Shown here piece by piece: positions 46,508-58,000 of a DNA stretch of 64,000 bases. Below the pieces are notes generated by a model. The model saw only the letters and a list, made by a program, of their open reading frames with translations, did no database searches and had not been told where the DNA came from. The first letter of the stretch is position 1; every line of letters begins with the position of its first letter. This DNA comes from Chrysochromulina tobinii (Eukaryota > Haptophyta > Prymnesiales > Chrysochromulinaceae): contig JWZX01003399.1 in the NCBI GenBank assembly GCA_001275005.1, positions 1 through 64,000 of the forward strand, given 5' to 3'. Made by a program: the position numbers and the translations under genes.

Positions 46508-46975
46508 ACGATTTGCTCAGCACGGTAGTTCGCGCGTGCGCTAGCGGGGAGCGCCGGCCTGTGCGCTGTGCCCCACCTTGGTGCCCCACCACTTCGCGAG
46601 GGTGGGCTCGCAGACTGCAGGTCGCTCTAACTCTCCTGCAGAGCTCCTGCAGCTAGATTACCGATCCAGGTGATGGGTCCCTCTATGTATTTTCTCTCAG
46701 TCCCTCAAGAAGAAAAAATCCAAAAGCCCCTTGAAGAAAGCCCAAGAATGACTGTTTTTCTTGCGTTTTGTAGGATGCGCCACGAGCGCTCGGTTGGCTT
46801 GAGCTGATCTTTCTGAAAGAATTTCCCAGAGACGCTGCTCCTTAGGCGTACACGGTGTGCGAAATTAACGTGAACGTGAACACGGTGTGCGACGACCTGA
46901 CTTTTCGTGAGAAAAAAAGTTTCACACGAATTGTTGTTCACACGGGACGGGCGCGCGCGCGCAATGTATACGGAG
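46508..46975. other. Intergenic / probable 5' region of the lumenal protein gene
   Basis: It contains the shared 20-bp motif at 46862-46881 and the word cacggtgtgcga twice. A first exon of the following gene is expected here but was not placed. Confidence 0.45.
46862..46881 (+). promoter_or_regulatory. 20-bp motif shared with the ankyrin gene upstream region
   Basis: Second exact copy of the 20-mer at 42813-42832, about 95-115 bp upstream of the visible exon of the PsbQ-like gene. Confidence 0.4.
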
Positions 46976-47514
46976 TTGCGCATCCCGCGCGCGCGCGCGC
47001 GCGCCGCTTGCTTGTGGCCGCGCTTGTGAGCAGCTCCTTATCGAGGCTCAATCCAGCATTCGCAGCGCCAGCTTCTCGATTCGAGTCGCTGCTGGTAGCA
47101 CAAGCAAAGCTCAAACTCGTGAACGAGCTGGTTGCAGATCCGGCACGTTGGCCAGAGGTTGAAGCTATGCTCAAGGCGCCACCGTTGGAAAATTCGGCAC
47201 TTTCCAAAGCATTCGAAGCCGTAGTTGATCCTCCAACTGCCAAGGATCGTCTCATGGATCAAGCCGCCTTCATCGTGTACTATGAGGAGGTGCGCTACAA
47301 TGACAGGAGGTTAGAGCCACAGACACCAAGCCGTCGAGCGACCCAGAACGGGCTCAAAAGGGAGGTCCTGCGCGCAGTCGCCGACGAACTTGCTGAGGTG
47401 AGCTTCTTGGTCCAACAGAAGGCTGGCATTGCAGACGCCGATGACCTGCGCATGTACTTGAGCACGGCACAAAAGGCCCTGGATGACTTTCTAACATTGA
47501 GCGGCGCCAAGTAG
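46976..47514 (+). CDS. Thylakoid-lumen PsbQ-like four-helix protein, 5' exon missing
   Basis: The visible frame encodes a twin-Arg thylakoid transfer signal (ARARRLLVAALVSSSL) with an A-x-A-type site (NPAFAAPA). A mature protein of about 150 helical residues follows: FESLLVAQAKLKLVNELVAD, KDRLMDQAAFIVYYEEVRYN and MYLSTAQKALDDFLTLSGAK. The helical pattern and targeting suggest a PsbQ/Psb31-type extrinsic photosystem II protein; this is tentative. No in-frame ATG exists (the frame upstream only has a GTG at 46855), so the plastid-import part of the presequence must come from an upstream exon; a possible acceptor is CGGAG at 46971-46975. A (GC)n run inside the signal region is noted separately. 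Confidence 0.65.
46981..47012. repeat. Alternating CG tract
   Basis: A run of about 20 alternating c/g bases within the coding sequence encodes Ala/Arg repeats. Alternating CG favours Z-DNA and polymerase slippage. Confidence 0.85.
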
Positions 47515-47531
47515 TCTGTTCACATGCATGT

Positions 47532-47537
47532 AATAAA
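47532..47537 (+). terminator. AATAAA possible polyadenylation signal after the PsbQ-like gene
   Basis: AATAAA lies 18 nt beyond the stop codon in a convergent intergenic region. Use is unproven. Confidence 0.35.
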
Positions 47538-47722
47538 ATAGGGCGCCCGTGCGTGCAGCCTTTTAGGAACCAGGCTCACCTTCATACAGTGAATATTCTG
47601 GTATACGACGGAGGTACCACTCGCAGTCGCTTGGTAGACGAGGCTCTGCCGTCTGCGACGTCAGTCGCGGGGCGCACTGGCGGACTCGACTCGCTCGGCA
47701 GCGGCGGCGAATCGGGCAGCAC

Positions 47723-48549
47723 CTAGGCGCCGCCGCCGCTGCCGCTGCCGCCGCCGCTGCCCTCGCCGCCACCCTCGCCCTCGAGCACCTCGCCCGTCGG
47801 CCGAAGGTCGGCCACGCGAATCCTGCTGCCGCCCGCGCCATCGAAGCTGGCCTCCTCGAGGGCGGCAACTGCGGCTGCCGAGGCGGCATGCGCCTTTTGG
47901 AAGCGATGGCGCGAGAGGGCCTCGGCGACGAGCTCCTGCTTGGTGCGCCCTTCGAAGACGCGCTGCATCACCAAATTGCGGTACCTGGCCACGCATGCAG
48001 GCGACGCGCAGAGATGTGGGGCGATGCGCAGAGGTGAGGCAAGGAGGACAGCCACGCGAGCGGGTGTGCGCGTGCGCGGCATGGGAGGCGGAACGGAAAA
48101 GGCGGCACATTAGGCGCAGGCTCGGCGGCGGGCAGACGAACGTACTCCCATTTCGCCCGCTCCGTCGCGTCGGCCTCGAGGTCGATGGCGCCTTCTGGCC
48201 GCTTCGGCAAGAACGGGTTGCGTGCCTCTTTGTCAAAGGCCGGCAGGCTCGACTTCTTAAAGGTGAGGTAGCGCAGCACGTGCGGGCTGGTGCGCAGCTG
48301 GCCCTCGAGCTGATGGAGCGTGGGCGGCGAGCAGTACACGTCCATCGACACGTATTGCGCCGAGTAGTGGTTCTCAGACTGCTTTCGGATCCGGTAGGCC
48401 AGATCGCGTGCACCCCACGGCCGTATGTCGGCGAGCACGGCGCCGCGCGACCAGAGCGACTTGGCGCAGTTCTGGAGCAAGCTCGTAAGCTGGACGGTCG
48501 CACCCTTGCCCGACTTGGTCATCATGACGACCTCGTAAAGCGGGGCCAT
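47723..48549 (-). CDS. MRPS6: Mitochondrial ribosomal protein bS6, two exons
   Basis: Small-subunit ribosomal protein of the mitoribosome. Exons 48549-48146 and 47984-47723 give 221 residues. The bS6 fold is clear: MAPLYEVVMMTKSGKGATVQ, RGAVLADIRPWGARDLAYRI, SAQYVSMDVYCSPPTLHQLE and SPHVLRYLTFKK. Eukaryotic mitochondrial S6 begins M-P-x-Y-E without a separate presequence, as here. Exon 2 adds YRNLVMQRVFEGRTKQELVA and an Ala- then Gly/Ser-rich tail, an extension relative to bacteria. The junction is TGGGA|GTACGT...GGCCAG|GTACCG; intron and exon both begin GTAC. A plastid location is less likely because the bipartite presequence is absent. Confidence 0.88.
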
Positions 48550-49022
48550 TGCGCCGCGCCGCGAGACGCTTCTACAAACTCTTCTACACACCTCCGCTGC
48601 GGCTGCTGTGAAACATTGGCTGTGAAACACAAACGCGCACACTCAGAAGCCAGTCAGTCAGTCAGTCAGTTTCGTCGCGGTCCCCCCGCGCGCAGATGCC
48701 AAAATCACAATGGTCTCACTTTGTCCGTTCATTCAACACAACGCGAAACCGAACACTGACCCTCGCACACAGACAGAGCCAGAGGAAGACGAGGTTTATG
48801 TCTCTACAGATGGACGTGTGACCGACGGGGCCCGTCTACGACAACACATCGTAACAGGACCACGCCATCGGTGGTAGATACGCTCACTTGGCCCCAGCAT
48901 TCAGCCTTTGCCGGTTGATAACCGGAATAGCGTGGAGGCCACTCACGTGGCACCAGCGTCGAGCCCTGGCGCGGGCTCGAATGCACCATGTCACGTGTAG
49001 TAACTCAAACTCCTATCCAAAC
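48550..49022. other. Intergenic region with (CAGT)n microsatellite
   Basis: No gene was found. A run of about five cagt units lies at about 48652-48672, close upstream of MRPS6. Confidence 0.55.
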
Positions 49023-52000
49023 TCATTCCTCCTCATCCTCTTCCGCAATCGCAAGCTTTGCCCTCTTCTTGGTGTTCTTCTTGTAGGTCTCTCCCGCTTT
49101 ACCGTTAGAGCTTTTCGGCGTTGGGGGAGCAGGCGTGGTCCGACCGGAAGCTTCTCCTTTATTGCGAGAGCTGTCTTTAGGGCTGTCCTTAAAGCTTTTT
49201 TCGAGTTTTCGGCTCGATGGAATCGAGCGCACCGTCGGCGGTCGAGAATCAGGCTTCTTGCCCAATGGGTTCTTTCGGTCCGTCGCAAGATCCGCCGCTC
49301 CGTCGTCACTGGGCGGTCTTTGCTTTCCTGGCGATTGGACAGCCGCCTGCTTATTCGACATAGTCAATCGGGTGGGGGATGCTGCGTATGGCGTTTTTAA
49401 AATATGCTGGATCTTGTCGGGCCTGAGGAAGCTGCCGTGGCCGGCCTCGCACGTAAAGTAACGCGTACCACCCAAGGAGCCATCGTTCTTTCCGTTGGCT
49501 TCCGCAAACTCCACGCCTATCCAGAATCCCGGAGCGACCTCAGGCGCTTTGCCGACAAATCGAATGGTCGCTTTGCGCAGCATAGGTTCACCCTCTGGTG
49601 ATTCCGTCGTCACTTGGACCAGTTCGTTTACCTTGAACTGCACAGCCAGATCGGCCATGTACAAATCTGTCACCTCTTCAGGTTTCGTGACCTTTCTTGT
49701 GATCATCCATAGCTCGGGATTGGCTTCGAGTTTGTCTCGGAAGCGAGCGAGCAGTACCTCGCTCGCACCCTTCGTTGGGCTCGTTCGCCGCCCCGGTAGC
49801 AGGCTCGTCGGCATCATGACCATCGGGGCGCAGTAGTCGATCAAGGGAGCGGGATTGCTCTTTATGCGCGGGCTAAAGACTCGGGGCGACTGGAATGGCA
49901 ACGACAGCTGCAGCGGTCCAACTGACGTCGTCTCAGATGAAGGTGTGCTGATCAGATTTAGAATCTCCTCCACTTGCGAGCGCATGAACGCGTCTTTCAT
50001 AAATCGAAGCATCTGCAACGTATCCACAGCTGAAGCTCTCGGCGCATCGAAAGCATTTTTGCCGGGTCCGGAAGACTCAGGGATTTCCCCTTGTGGCCTG
50101 TTAATCGCGGCGAGCATCTCCGCACGTGCGCTTTGAGTCTTCCCAAGAGTCACAAGTGTCGTCGCTGCCAACTTCTGCATCTCACCCGTCGTATTCACGA
50201 GCAGGTCCACCAGCTTGATGATCAACCCTTCGCGCCGAGCAATTTTGGTGCGGTACCTGGTCTCTTGAGAAAGACCCCACAGCCCCTTGAGCACGTGTTC
50301 CACAACGGCATTAGAGGGGCTGTGGTCGCACAAGATGTCCATGAAGACAATCAGGCCGCCAGCGTCCACGATCAACGCTCGATTCGCACTCTGCGTGCAC
50401 GCAAACTCCGAGAGGACGGTGGCCACCGCCTCTTGCACTGATTCTTCCTGTGCTTCGTCCGCGTCCTGTCCAGCTCCGGTGGGTGCCGCTCCCGGGGCCG
50501 CGGATGAAGCAGGACGCGCCTGTGTTTGTGTTGTTGCGTACTGAGAGGACTGTTTTGCCCCCGAGGGCGGAGTAGAGTTTGATGGAGTCAGAGTCACCTT
50601 TGACTTGCTGTTCCGGCGCAGGCAGGTGACCAGAGACTGAATTCCGTTGAGCTGCACGAAGAGCACCTTGGTGTCTGTCGACGAACAGAGCTGCCATAGC
50701 GTGCGTGCGGCACATTTTTGCGATTGAGCTGAGCCATGCGTGAGTAACTTGACCAGCGGTTGGACACTATTCATGCCAACGATCATCGGTTTGTGCTCAG
50801 CTACTACCGAGAGGTGCCAAAGTGCACATGCTGCGTGAGCTTGCGACTCCCTGCATGAGCTCGATAGCATGACAACTAGAGGCTGGAGCCCGCCCTCCCG
50901 TACGACATCAATCTTGCTCTCGGGCAGGCGCACCAGCTCAGAGAGCACTAGCGCTGCACGCTCAGGCGGCGTGTGAAGGTCAGAGCGCTGGCCATTGCCA
51001 AGCAGTTGCACCAGCGGCGGGATGGCCCCTGCTGACGCAATGGTCGACCGTGCGGCTGGACAGCGCTCCAGAAGCATTGCCAGGCACTCTGCCGCCTTGA
51101 GCTGCGCCGATGTGTTGCGGCCGGAGAGCACGGCAACCAATGGCTTCACGACGGTGGCACGGTTGCTTGGATTGAGGCCCAAGCGGAGCATAGCGAGCTG
51201 CGCCCATTCCTGAGTTTCGGACAACTCGGAGGAGAGGAGATCAGCCAGCGGGATGGCAGCATGAATGAGAGCGAGCTGGTTCTCCTCGTTCTCGTGCGCA
51301 AGCAAGCTCACGGCACGGGCCGCAAACATCTTCGCCGCCAAATTGCCTGTAGAGAGAAGCGTGATGAGTGGTTTGATGCCTCCGTGATTCGCAACGAGCA
51401 GCTTGTTGTCGGCAAGGTCGCTCAGCATCGCCACGGCAAGCGCTGCGTTCTCGCATATGGCGGGCTTCGTATCCTGAAGCAATCGGATCAGTAGCGGGAT
51501 CGCGCCCTTTTGTGCTATCTCTGCCTGGTTGTTCGGATTGTCGACGGCAAGCGTGGCGATCGACTCGCAAGCCGCCTCATATCCTTCTGGGCTGGCGTGC
51601 TTCTCCAGCATGCTCACCAGCGGCGCAATGGCTAGGGCTTGCGCCACGCGCACCTGAAGAGGCTTGTTACCGCGACAGATAGCCGCGAGGGCGCGCGCCG
51701 CGCCCAGCCTCAGTGCATCAGTTTTCGAAAGCCATTTGACAAGTGGTTCGATGGCTTCGCAGACCAGTTTCTGGCGATCGACGTCGTCGGCGGCCAGATG
51801 GGCCAGCCCGGTCGCAGCCGCGCGCATCGCCGTCAGCGAGAGCGTTTTCTCTGCGCTGAGCGCCTCGATGAGCAGTCGAATACCCTTCGCTTTGATGATC
51901 TCATTGTGATTCTCATTATCCTCCGCAATGAAGGCGAGCACGCAGATGGCGTGCTCCTGTGATTGAGGACTGATCTTGCCGAGGGACAGCGACTGAATGA

Positions 52001-55000
52001 CAGCAGGAATGCATCCCTCCATGACCAGACCGCGGCGTTGATTGCGGTCGTTGATCACCGTCAAGCTTGACAGGGCATACTCTTGAGCCTCGACACGATC
52101 ATCGTTCAAGCCTGCCTTGAGAAGGTCAACTAGCGGAGCCACGCCACCCTGCGTAGCCGCCTGCTTTTGATGTCGCTTGGCGTCGCCCCCACTGGCATTG
52201 TTATTGCGCAGAGTGGTGCCGGCACGCTGACGAACATCAGCCTTGTTGCTGCTCAGCAGCTTGACCAGCTCTGTGGTCACTTGGACACGCAAATCAGCCG
52301 AGACTTGTGCAAGATTCGAGAGTGCGTCCGAGGCCATGGACTGCGCTTCTTCAGACCCGCTCTTGAGCTGCCGCACGAGCTGAACGGCACAGCTCGTGCG
52401 AGTGAAAGCGTCCCGATTTTCAGCATTGAAGGACATAGTGTACAATACGCGCGTGGCGTGAGTCTGGGCTTCCAGTTTCGACACTTGTGCGGCCGTTTGT
52501 TGTGACACTTCTGAAGTTTCCTCACCTGCGCTGGCGAGCATGGCAACCAGACCCGAGCATACAAAGAACTGGTTTGACGGGTTATCTTTTGTCAAGGCCA
52601 ACAGGGCGGCGTTCACGTGCTTCTTGGTTCCGGCGGAGCCTCCATCAAAGAGCGGAATGAGCAGATCCACGCCATTGGAATCTGCAATTAGGACGCGGTT
52701 ATCGGCATTCGCCGCAAGCCGTTCGAGGGCGCCGCTCGCTGTCTCCCGGGCAGCTTTGTTGACCGCGACGTATTTGAGAAGGCCGCAAAGCTTCGGAATG
52801 CCCCCGGCTTCGGCAATGAGCTCCTGATTGGTAGGCTCCTCCGAGAGGCTCCAAAGGGCACCGGCTGCATCATAGTGGATGTCGGGGTGATCATCGAGCA
52901 GAGCGATGAGCAACGGTATACCTCCCTGGTGAGCAATCAACTTCTGGTTGCGCTCGTGGCCCTTTGAGAGACTCCAGAGAGCTGAGCAAAGCTCCTGCTG
53001 CGTCTTATGATGCTCGCCCCTGTGTATACCCTCGTCATCTTCATTCGGATCATACTTGAAGGAGGCTAGAGTGGGCTGCCTTGTCAAATTGCCTTTAGAC
53101 GCATTGTCAGATTTATGCAGTGTGTGCAGCTTGGGGGTAAGAAGAGAGACCGTGAGCTCGATGCATCCGGCAAAAGCGAGAGAATCCTGGTTGCGCCGTC
53201 CGACCACGTCGGCGAGATCAGCGCTTGCGAACCTCGAGATGGCACGCGCGGCTTTCTCCTGGGTATCACTCGACGGACTCGAGTCGCGAAGAAGCTGGAC
53301 CAGAAGCTGTGAGATCTTCGTCTGGTTCTGTTCGTGATTCAGTGCTAGACTGTGGAATGCGCCCGCTGCCTGTTCTTGACCTCGCGGTGTTGTCCGTCCC
53401 ACGAGCTTAACGAGGGATTCCATGCCTCCTGCGCCTGCAATTAATGTCTGAATTTTAGTGTTCTTCGACGCGAGACACCATAAGGCTCCAGCAGCTTCTT
53501 CTTTTGGTGATTCCGTCGGAGCACTGTTCACTAGAAAGATGAGAGGCTGAAGCGCTCCATGGTCGGTGAACGCTCCCTGAGTCAGCTTGTTGTCGCGGGC
53601 AAGCTCGGCAATGGCTTTAGATACATTTGCAAGGACCTGGACCTGTAACTCATCGATCGTTTCCTCTGTCGAAGGGCTTCGATTCGGTCCCACGCTCTTG
53701 GCCATCGCCGACACAGTCTTCTTGAGTAGCTCAACGAGAACGTTGACTCCATTTGCTTTCTGGACTATATCCTGGTTCGCCGGTCCGCCTGCTGCAATGC
53801 CTGAAAGAGCATACGCCGCCGCTTGTTGAGCTGACTTATTCTCCGTCCGCAGAAGAGTGATGAGTGGCTCCGTGCAATCCTTCTCGGCAGCGTCCGTGGA
53901 TGACTTGGGATCCAACCATGCGATGACTCCAAGAATGCTTGAGGCCTTAGCCTTGCATTCTATGGCTTGCTTTGATTTCAAGAGCGCGATCAACCTTGAG
54001 ATGCCGCCTTCATTGGTCACAACGACGGCATGCTCTTTGTTGCAGCGGGTCATGTCATCAAGTACAGTTGTGGCACAGCTCTGAGCTTCCTTACCAAGGT
54101 CCGTGCCGTCAGAGTCGAGAATTTTCACGAGCAGGGGAACACCACCGTGAGCCGCAATCGTCTTCACGTTCTCATCCGAGTCACCGGACAAACGCGACAT
54201 AACAGCTGCAGCGAGCATCCGGATCTTTGCATTAGCACTCTTGAGCTGATGGCAAAGCATCATGAAGGGCCCCGCGTTCGCAATAGCATGGCGGTTGGAG
54301 ATATCTGTTTCTGAGCCGGACGACAGCGTGAGGAGAAGGCCCGTAACACACTCTTGAGCAAGGTCACTTCCAGCGCCGAGCAGCGCCACGAGTCCAATGG
54401 CGAGGCCGGTCATGATCTCAGCGTCACCACTGTTAGCTAGCGTGTAGAGCGTCTTAGACGCCGCTGCCCGTCCCTCTTCAGTTGCGCCGTTGCTCAACAC
54501 CGACACCAACGGTGAGATGGCTCCAGCGCCCACAATCACCAAGGGACACTTGGGGTGACTCTGGGCGAGCGCTTGAAGGTCGTGCGCAGCGCGCGACACG
54601 ACACTTGCGTCGGTGTTATCGAGCAAGCCGACGAGGCGCTTAGCAATCTGAGCCTGGTTATCGCTATTTTCAATTGCAAGTCGCGCCAAACCCTTGGAGG
54701 CGTACCGGATCCCCTCTTCATTGCTATCAGAGAAGAGGGATACAAGGGGTCTGATGCCGCCGTTAGCTGCGATCGCCCTCTGCAATTCTTTGTCCATGGC
54801 CAGGTGCCAAAAGCACGCGGCAGCTTTGATTTTGCCTTCCATGCGACCGTGCTCACACAGCTTCACTAAAGGTGGCACTCCACCAGCGTCGAGAATGGCC
54901 AGGATCACGTTGTCGCGCCGTCGGTTTTTGAAGGTTTCATCTGAGAGACTCGTGCTGTGGGTGGCATCTGTTTCGAGTCGGCTCGACTCATCTGGATCCT

Positions 55001-58000
55001 CTTCCTTCGACTCTCGGTGAGTTCTGTTGTGCCCCGAAACATAGCCATCGAGCAGCTCCGCTATGGCGGCTGCACATGCGTTCTGAGCCTTTGGCGTGCC
55101 GCTTTTCACGAGAGTGACTAGATCCACCAAGAAAGATGGGTAGCGAATCAACTTCTTCTGATTACCAGTATCATGGCAGAGCGACCAAAGCGTTGACGCG
55201 GCAGCCTCTTGAGCAAGTTGACTGCCGTCGCGAATGAGCGATAAGAGGGGCGGCACGCCGTTTTCCTGTAGGACGGCATCCTGCATGCACTTATTGCGTG
55301 ACGTAAGACGTGCGAGGGTGCTTGCGGCCTGCTCTTGCATGCCAATTCGTGCTTGAAATGCAACTCCGCTTCCCACGAATAACTCTGGGATGTCGGTGCA
55401 GCCCTGGATGCCTACACCAACCACGGACCAGCCTCCGATGACTGCAGGTTTGAGGATCTCCCCAGGATTGAGGTTTGATCCGTCTAGCATCGCGATAAGC
55501 GTCGGAATTCCACCAGCCTCTTTGATGTGCATGCGCCTTTGCTCAGAGCCCACCATCGAAAAATGAAAACCTTCATCATCAGAGGCGAACTCGATGTCGT
55601 CGACGTTGAGTTCATCGTCATCGATTTCATCCCCTGCATCCACTCCAGCTGCACTGTCATCAAGTGCATGGGGATCCGCTTCCTCAGCCTCCACCTTTGC
55701 ATCCTTCGCTCCCGTCTCCTTCTCGTGCATGTGTTCGTCTTTGTCATCGTCGACGGCGAGGTGAGCAAGGGCACGCGCGGCTGTCTCCGGCGTGCCAAGA
55801 CCCTTATCGCTCAGGAGCTTGACCAATGGTTCGATCGCTCCAGCGTTCGCAATAATGTCACGATTCCTGGTGACAAGTGCTAGGGCGGCGAGGGCAGATG
55901 CAGAAATCTGTTGGGTGCCGGGGGAACCTTTGGTGAGGAGGCGTACCAGTGGCTTAATGCTACCTGCTTTCGCAATGCTCGCTGAAGCCGAAGGGCTACC
56001 CTCCGCCAGCCGAACCAGTGTCATCGCTGCAAGCTGCGGGCCGCTGTCGCTCTCGGCACGCAGAAGCTTGACTAGAGGCACAATGGCGTTGGCTTGAAGG
56101 ATCTTTCGACGGTTCGCAGGCAGCGTTGCAAGGTGCCACAGCGCACACGTAGCTTTCTCCTTGGCCTCTAGAGAACTCTTTTTGACGATTTCCACAAGAT
56201 TTGGGATGGCACCAAGCCTCCCAACGATCGATTGCGTCGCGGCGTTATTCCCAACGATCGCGAGCAATGCCTTTGCGACTGGCAGTTGGACCGTCTCGTC
56301 AGCCATGGCCACGCCCATCCACGCAATTAGAAACTGTATACCACCGCCCTTGGAGAACGCGTCCTGATTCGGGCCATCATCCTCGCACAATGTGCCCACT
56401 GCGAGCAAGAAGCGCCTCGCGCGAGCTGCAGATGTGTTTGTATCCAGTGAAGCAATCATCTTTTTTGTGATGATGGCACGATTCTCGTTGTGACTTGTCG
56501 CCAGGGCGGCGAGCGCTCCAGCTGCGTGTGCTGACGATGCATCTGAAGCGCCGAAGGCCAACATGCTCAGCAGCGGGTCGATACCTCCTAGTTGCGCGAT
56601 CATTGTCTTGATGGGAGTGTTGTCTTTCGCGAGCGACCACAGAACGGCTGCAGATTCCTCCTTGGTCTCTGCTGAGCCATCACGCACGTTGGCGCATATG
56701 GGAGGAATCGCTCCAGCCTTCTGAATCGCAGACTGATTATCTGGATGGTCCCTGGCGAGAGCAGCGAGTGCGCCAGCTGCATTTGCTTTTAGCTTGCTCA
56801 CCGGGTGGCTCAGCAGACTCACCAACGGAATATGAGCGCCTTCGTTCAAGGATAGAGTCTGTATGTACTTATTCTCGTTTGCTAGGTTTCGGATTGCTTC
56901 AGCCGTCAGCTCACAGAGCTTGACGCCCGTAGCTTCCTTAAGATAGACGGTGAGAGTCTGCACGAGGATGGCTACGCCCTGGGCTGCAGCAATGGCCGCC
57001 TGCGTCTTCTTGTTCTGATAGGCGAGCTTTGAGAGGGCGCTCACCGCATTCTCGAGCACAGTTGTTGACTTCTCCTTGAGAAGCTCGAGAAGCTTCGGAA
57101 TGCCGCCAGCCTCGAGAATACTGATGCGGTTCTCCGTGGACTCGCGTGCCAGGTTGACAAGCGCAGCAGTTGCTTCCTCCTTTGCCGACATCGTTTGGCT
57201 AGCTTCCAACATACCCACGAGGCGTTGGATGATGATGACACGAGTAGGTTTCTCAATCGAGAGCTTCACGAGCGCAGCCTCCGCATGCCCACGTGAGACC
57301 TGGTTTGAACTGCCGAGGAGCAGCACCAGGGGAGCGATGCCTCCCGACTCGGTAATGAGGATGCGGCATTTCTCTGTCTGAGCAAGTGCGACTAGCGCAC
57401 CACCGGCCTCCTCCTGAGCCTCGCTTCCCATGGTACCGTTCAGCAGGCTGACGAGGGGTGGAATCGCGCCAGCAGCGGCGATCTCGTTGGCCTTCTCTAT
57501 GGTTGCCCTTGGCGGCGCGATCGGCGCGATCGGCGTGGACGTCACACTTTTCTTATCGGGAGACGGAGAGATGATATCTTTCCTGTCCACATCTTTCTTT
57601 TCCTGCGATTCGACATCGTAAGCGAGTCGGGCAAGCGTCGCAGCAGCATATCGTTTCGAAGCCTTCAGAGAGGTCTCCGCAATCCACTTCTTCATATCCT
57701 CGGTTTGCTCTAGCCGGTTTGCGGTACTCGCTTTCGCAGTCTCTATGATCGCTTTGAAGTCAGCTGCTTGGTGGTGGTTTATCTTAGTCGACATCATGGT
57801 TGCTTGCCGCAATCGTTCTTTCAAGCTGAGTTTTGGCTGAGATTTCACTTCACCGAGTAGCGCGACGAGAGGAAGAATGCCCCCGCCCTGATCGATGGCA
57901 ACCTTGTTGGACGGAATGCAGGAGAGCTCGGAAAGACAGGCAGCGGCGTACTCCGGTGAGCGGCCCTCCCCGCTGCTGAGCAATTTGATCAGCGGCGTGA

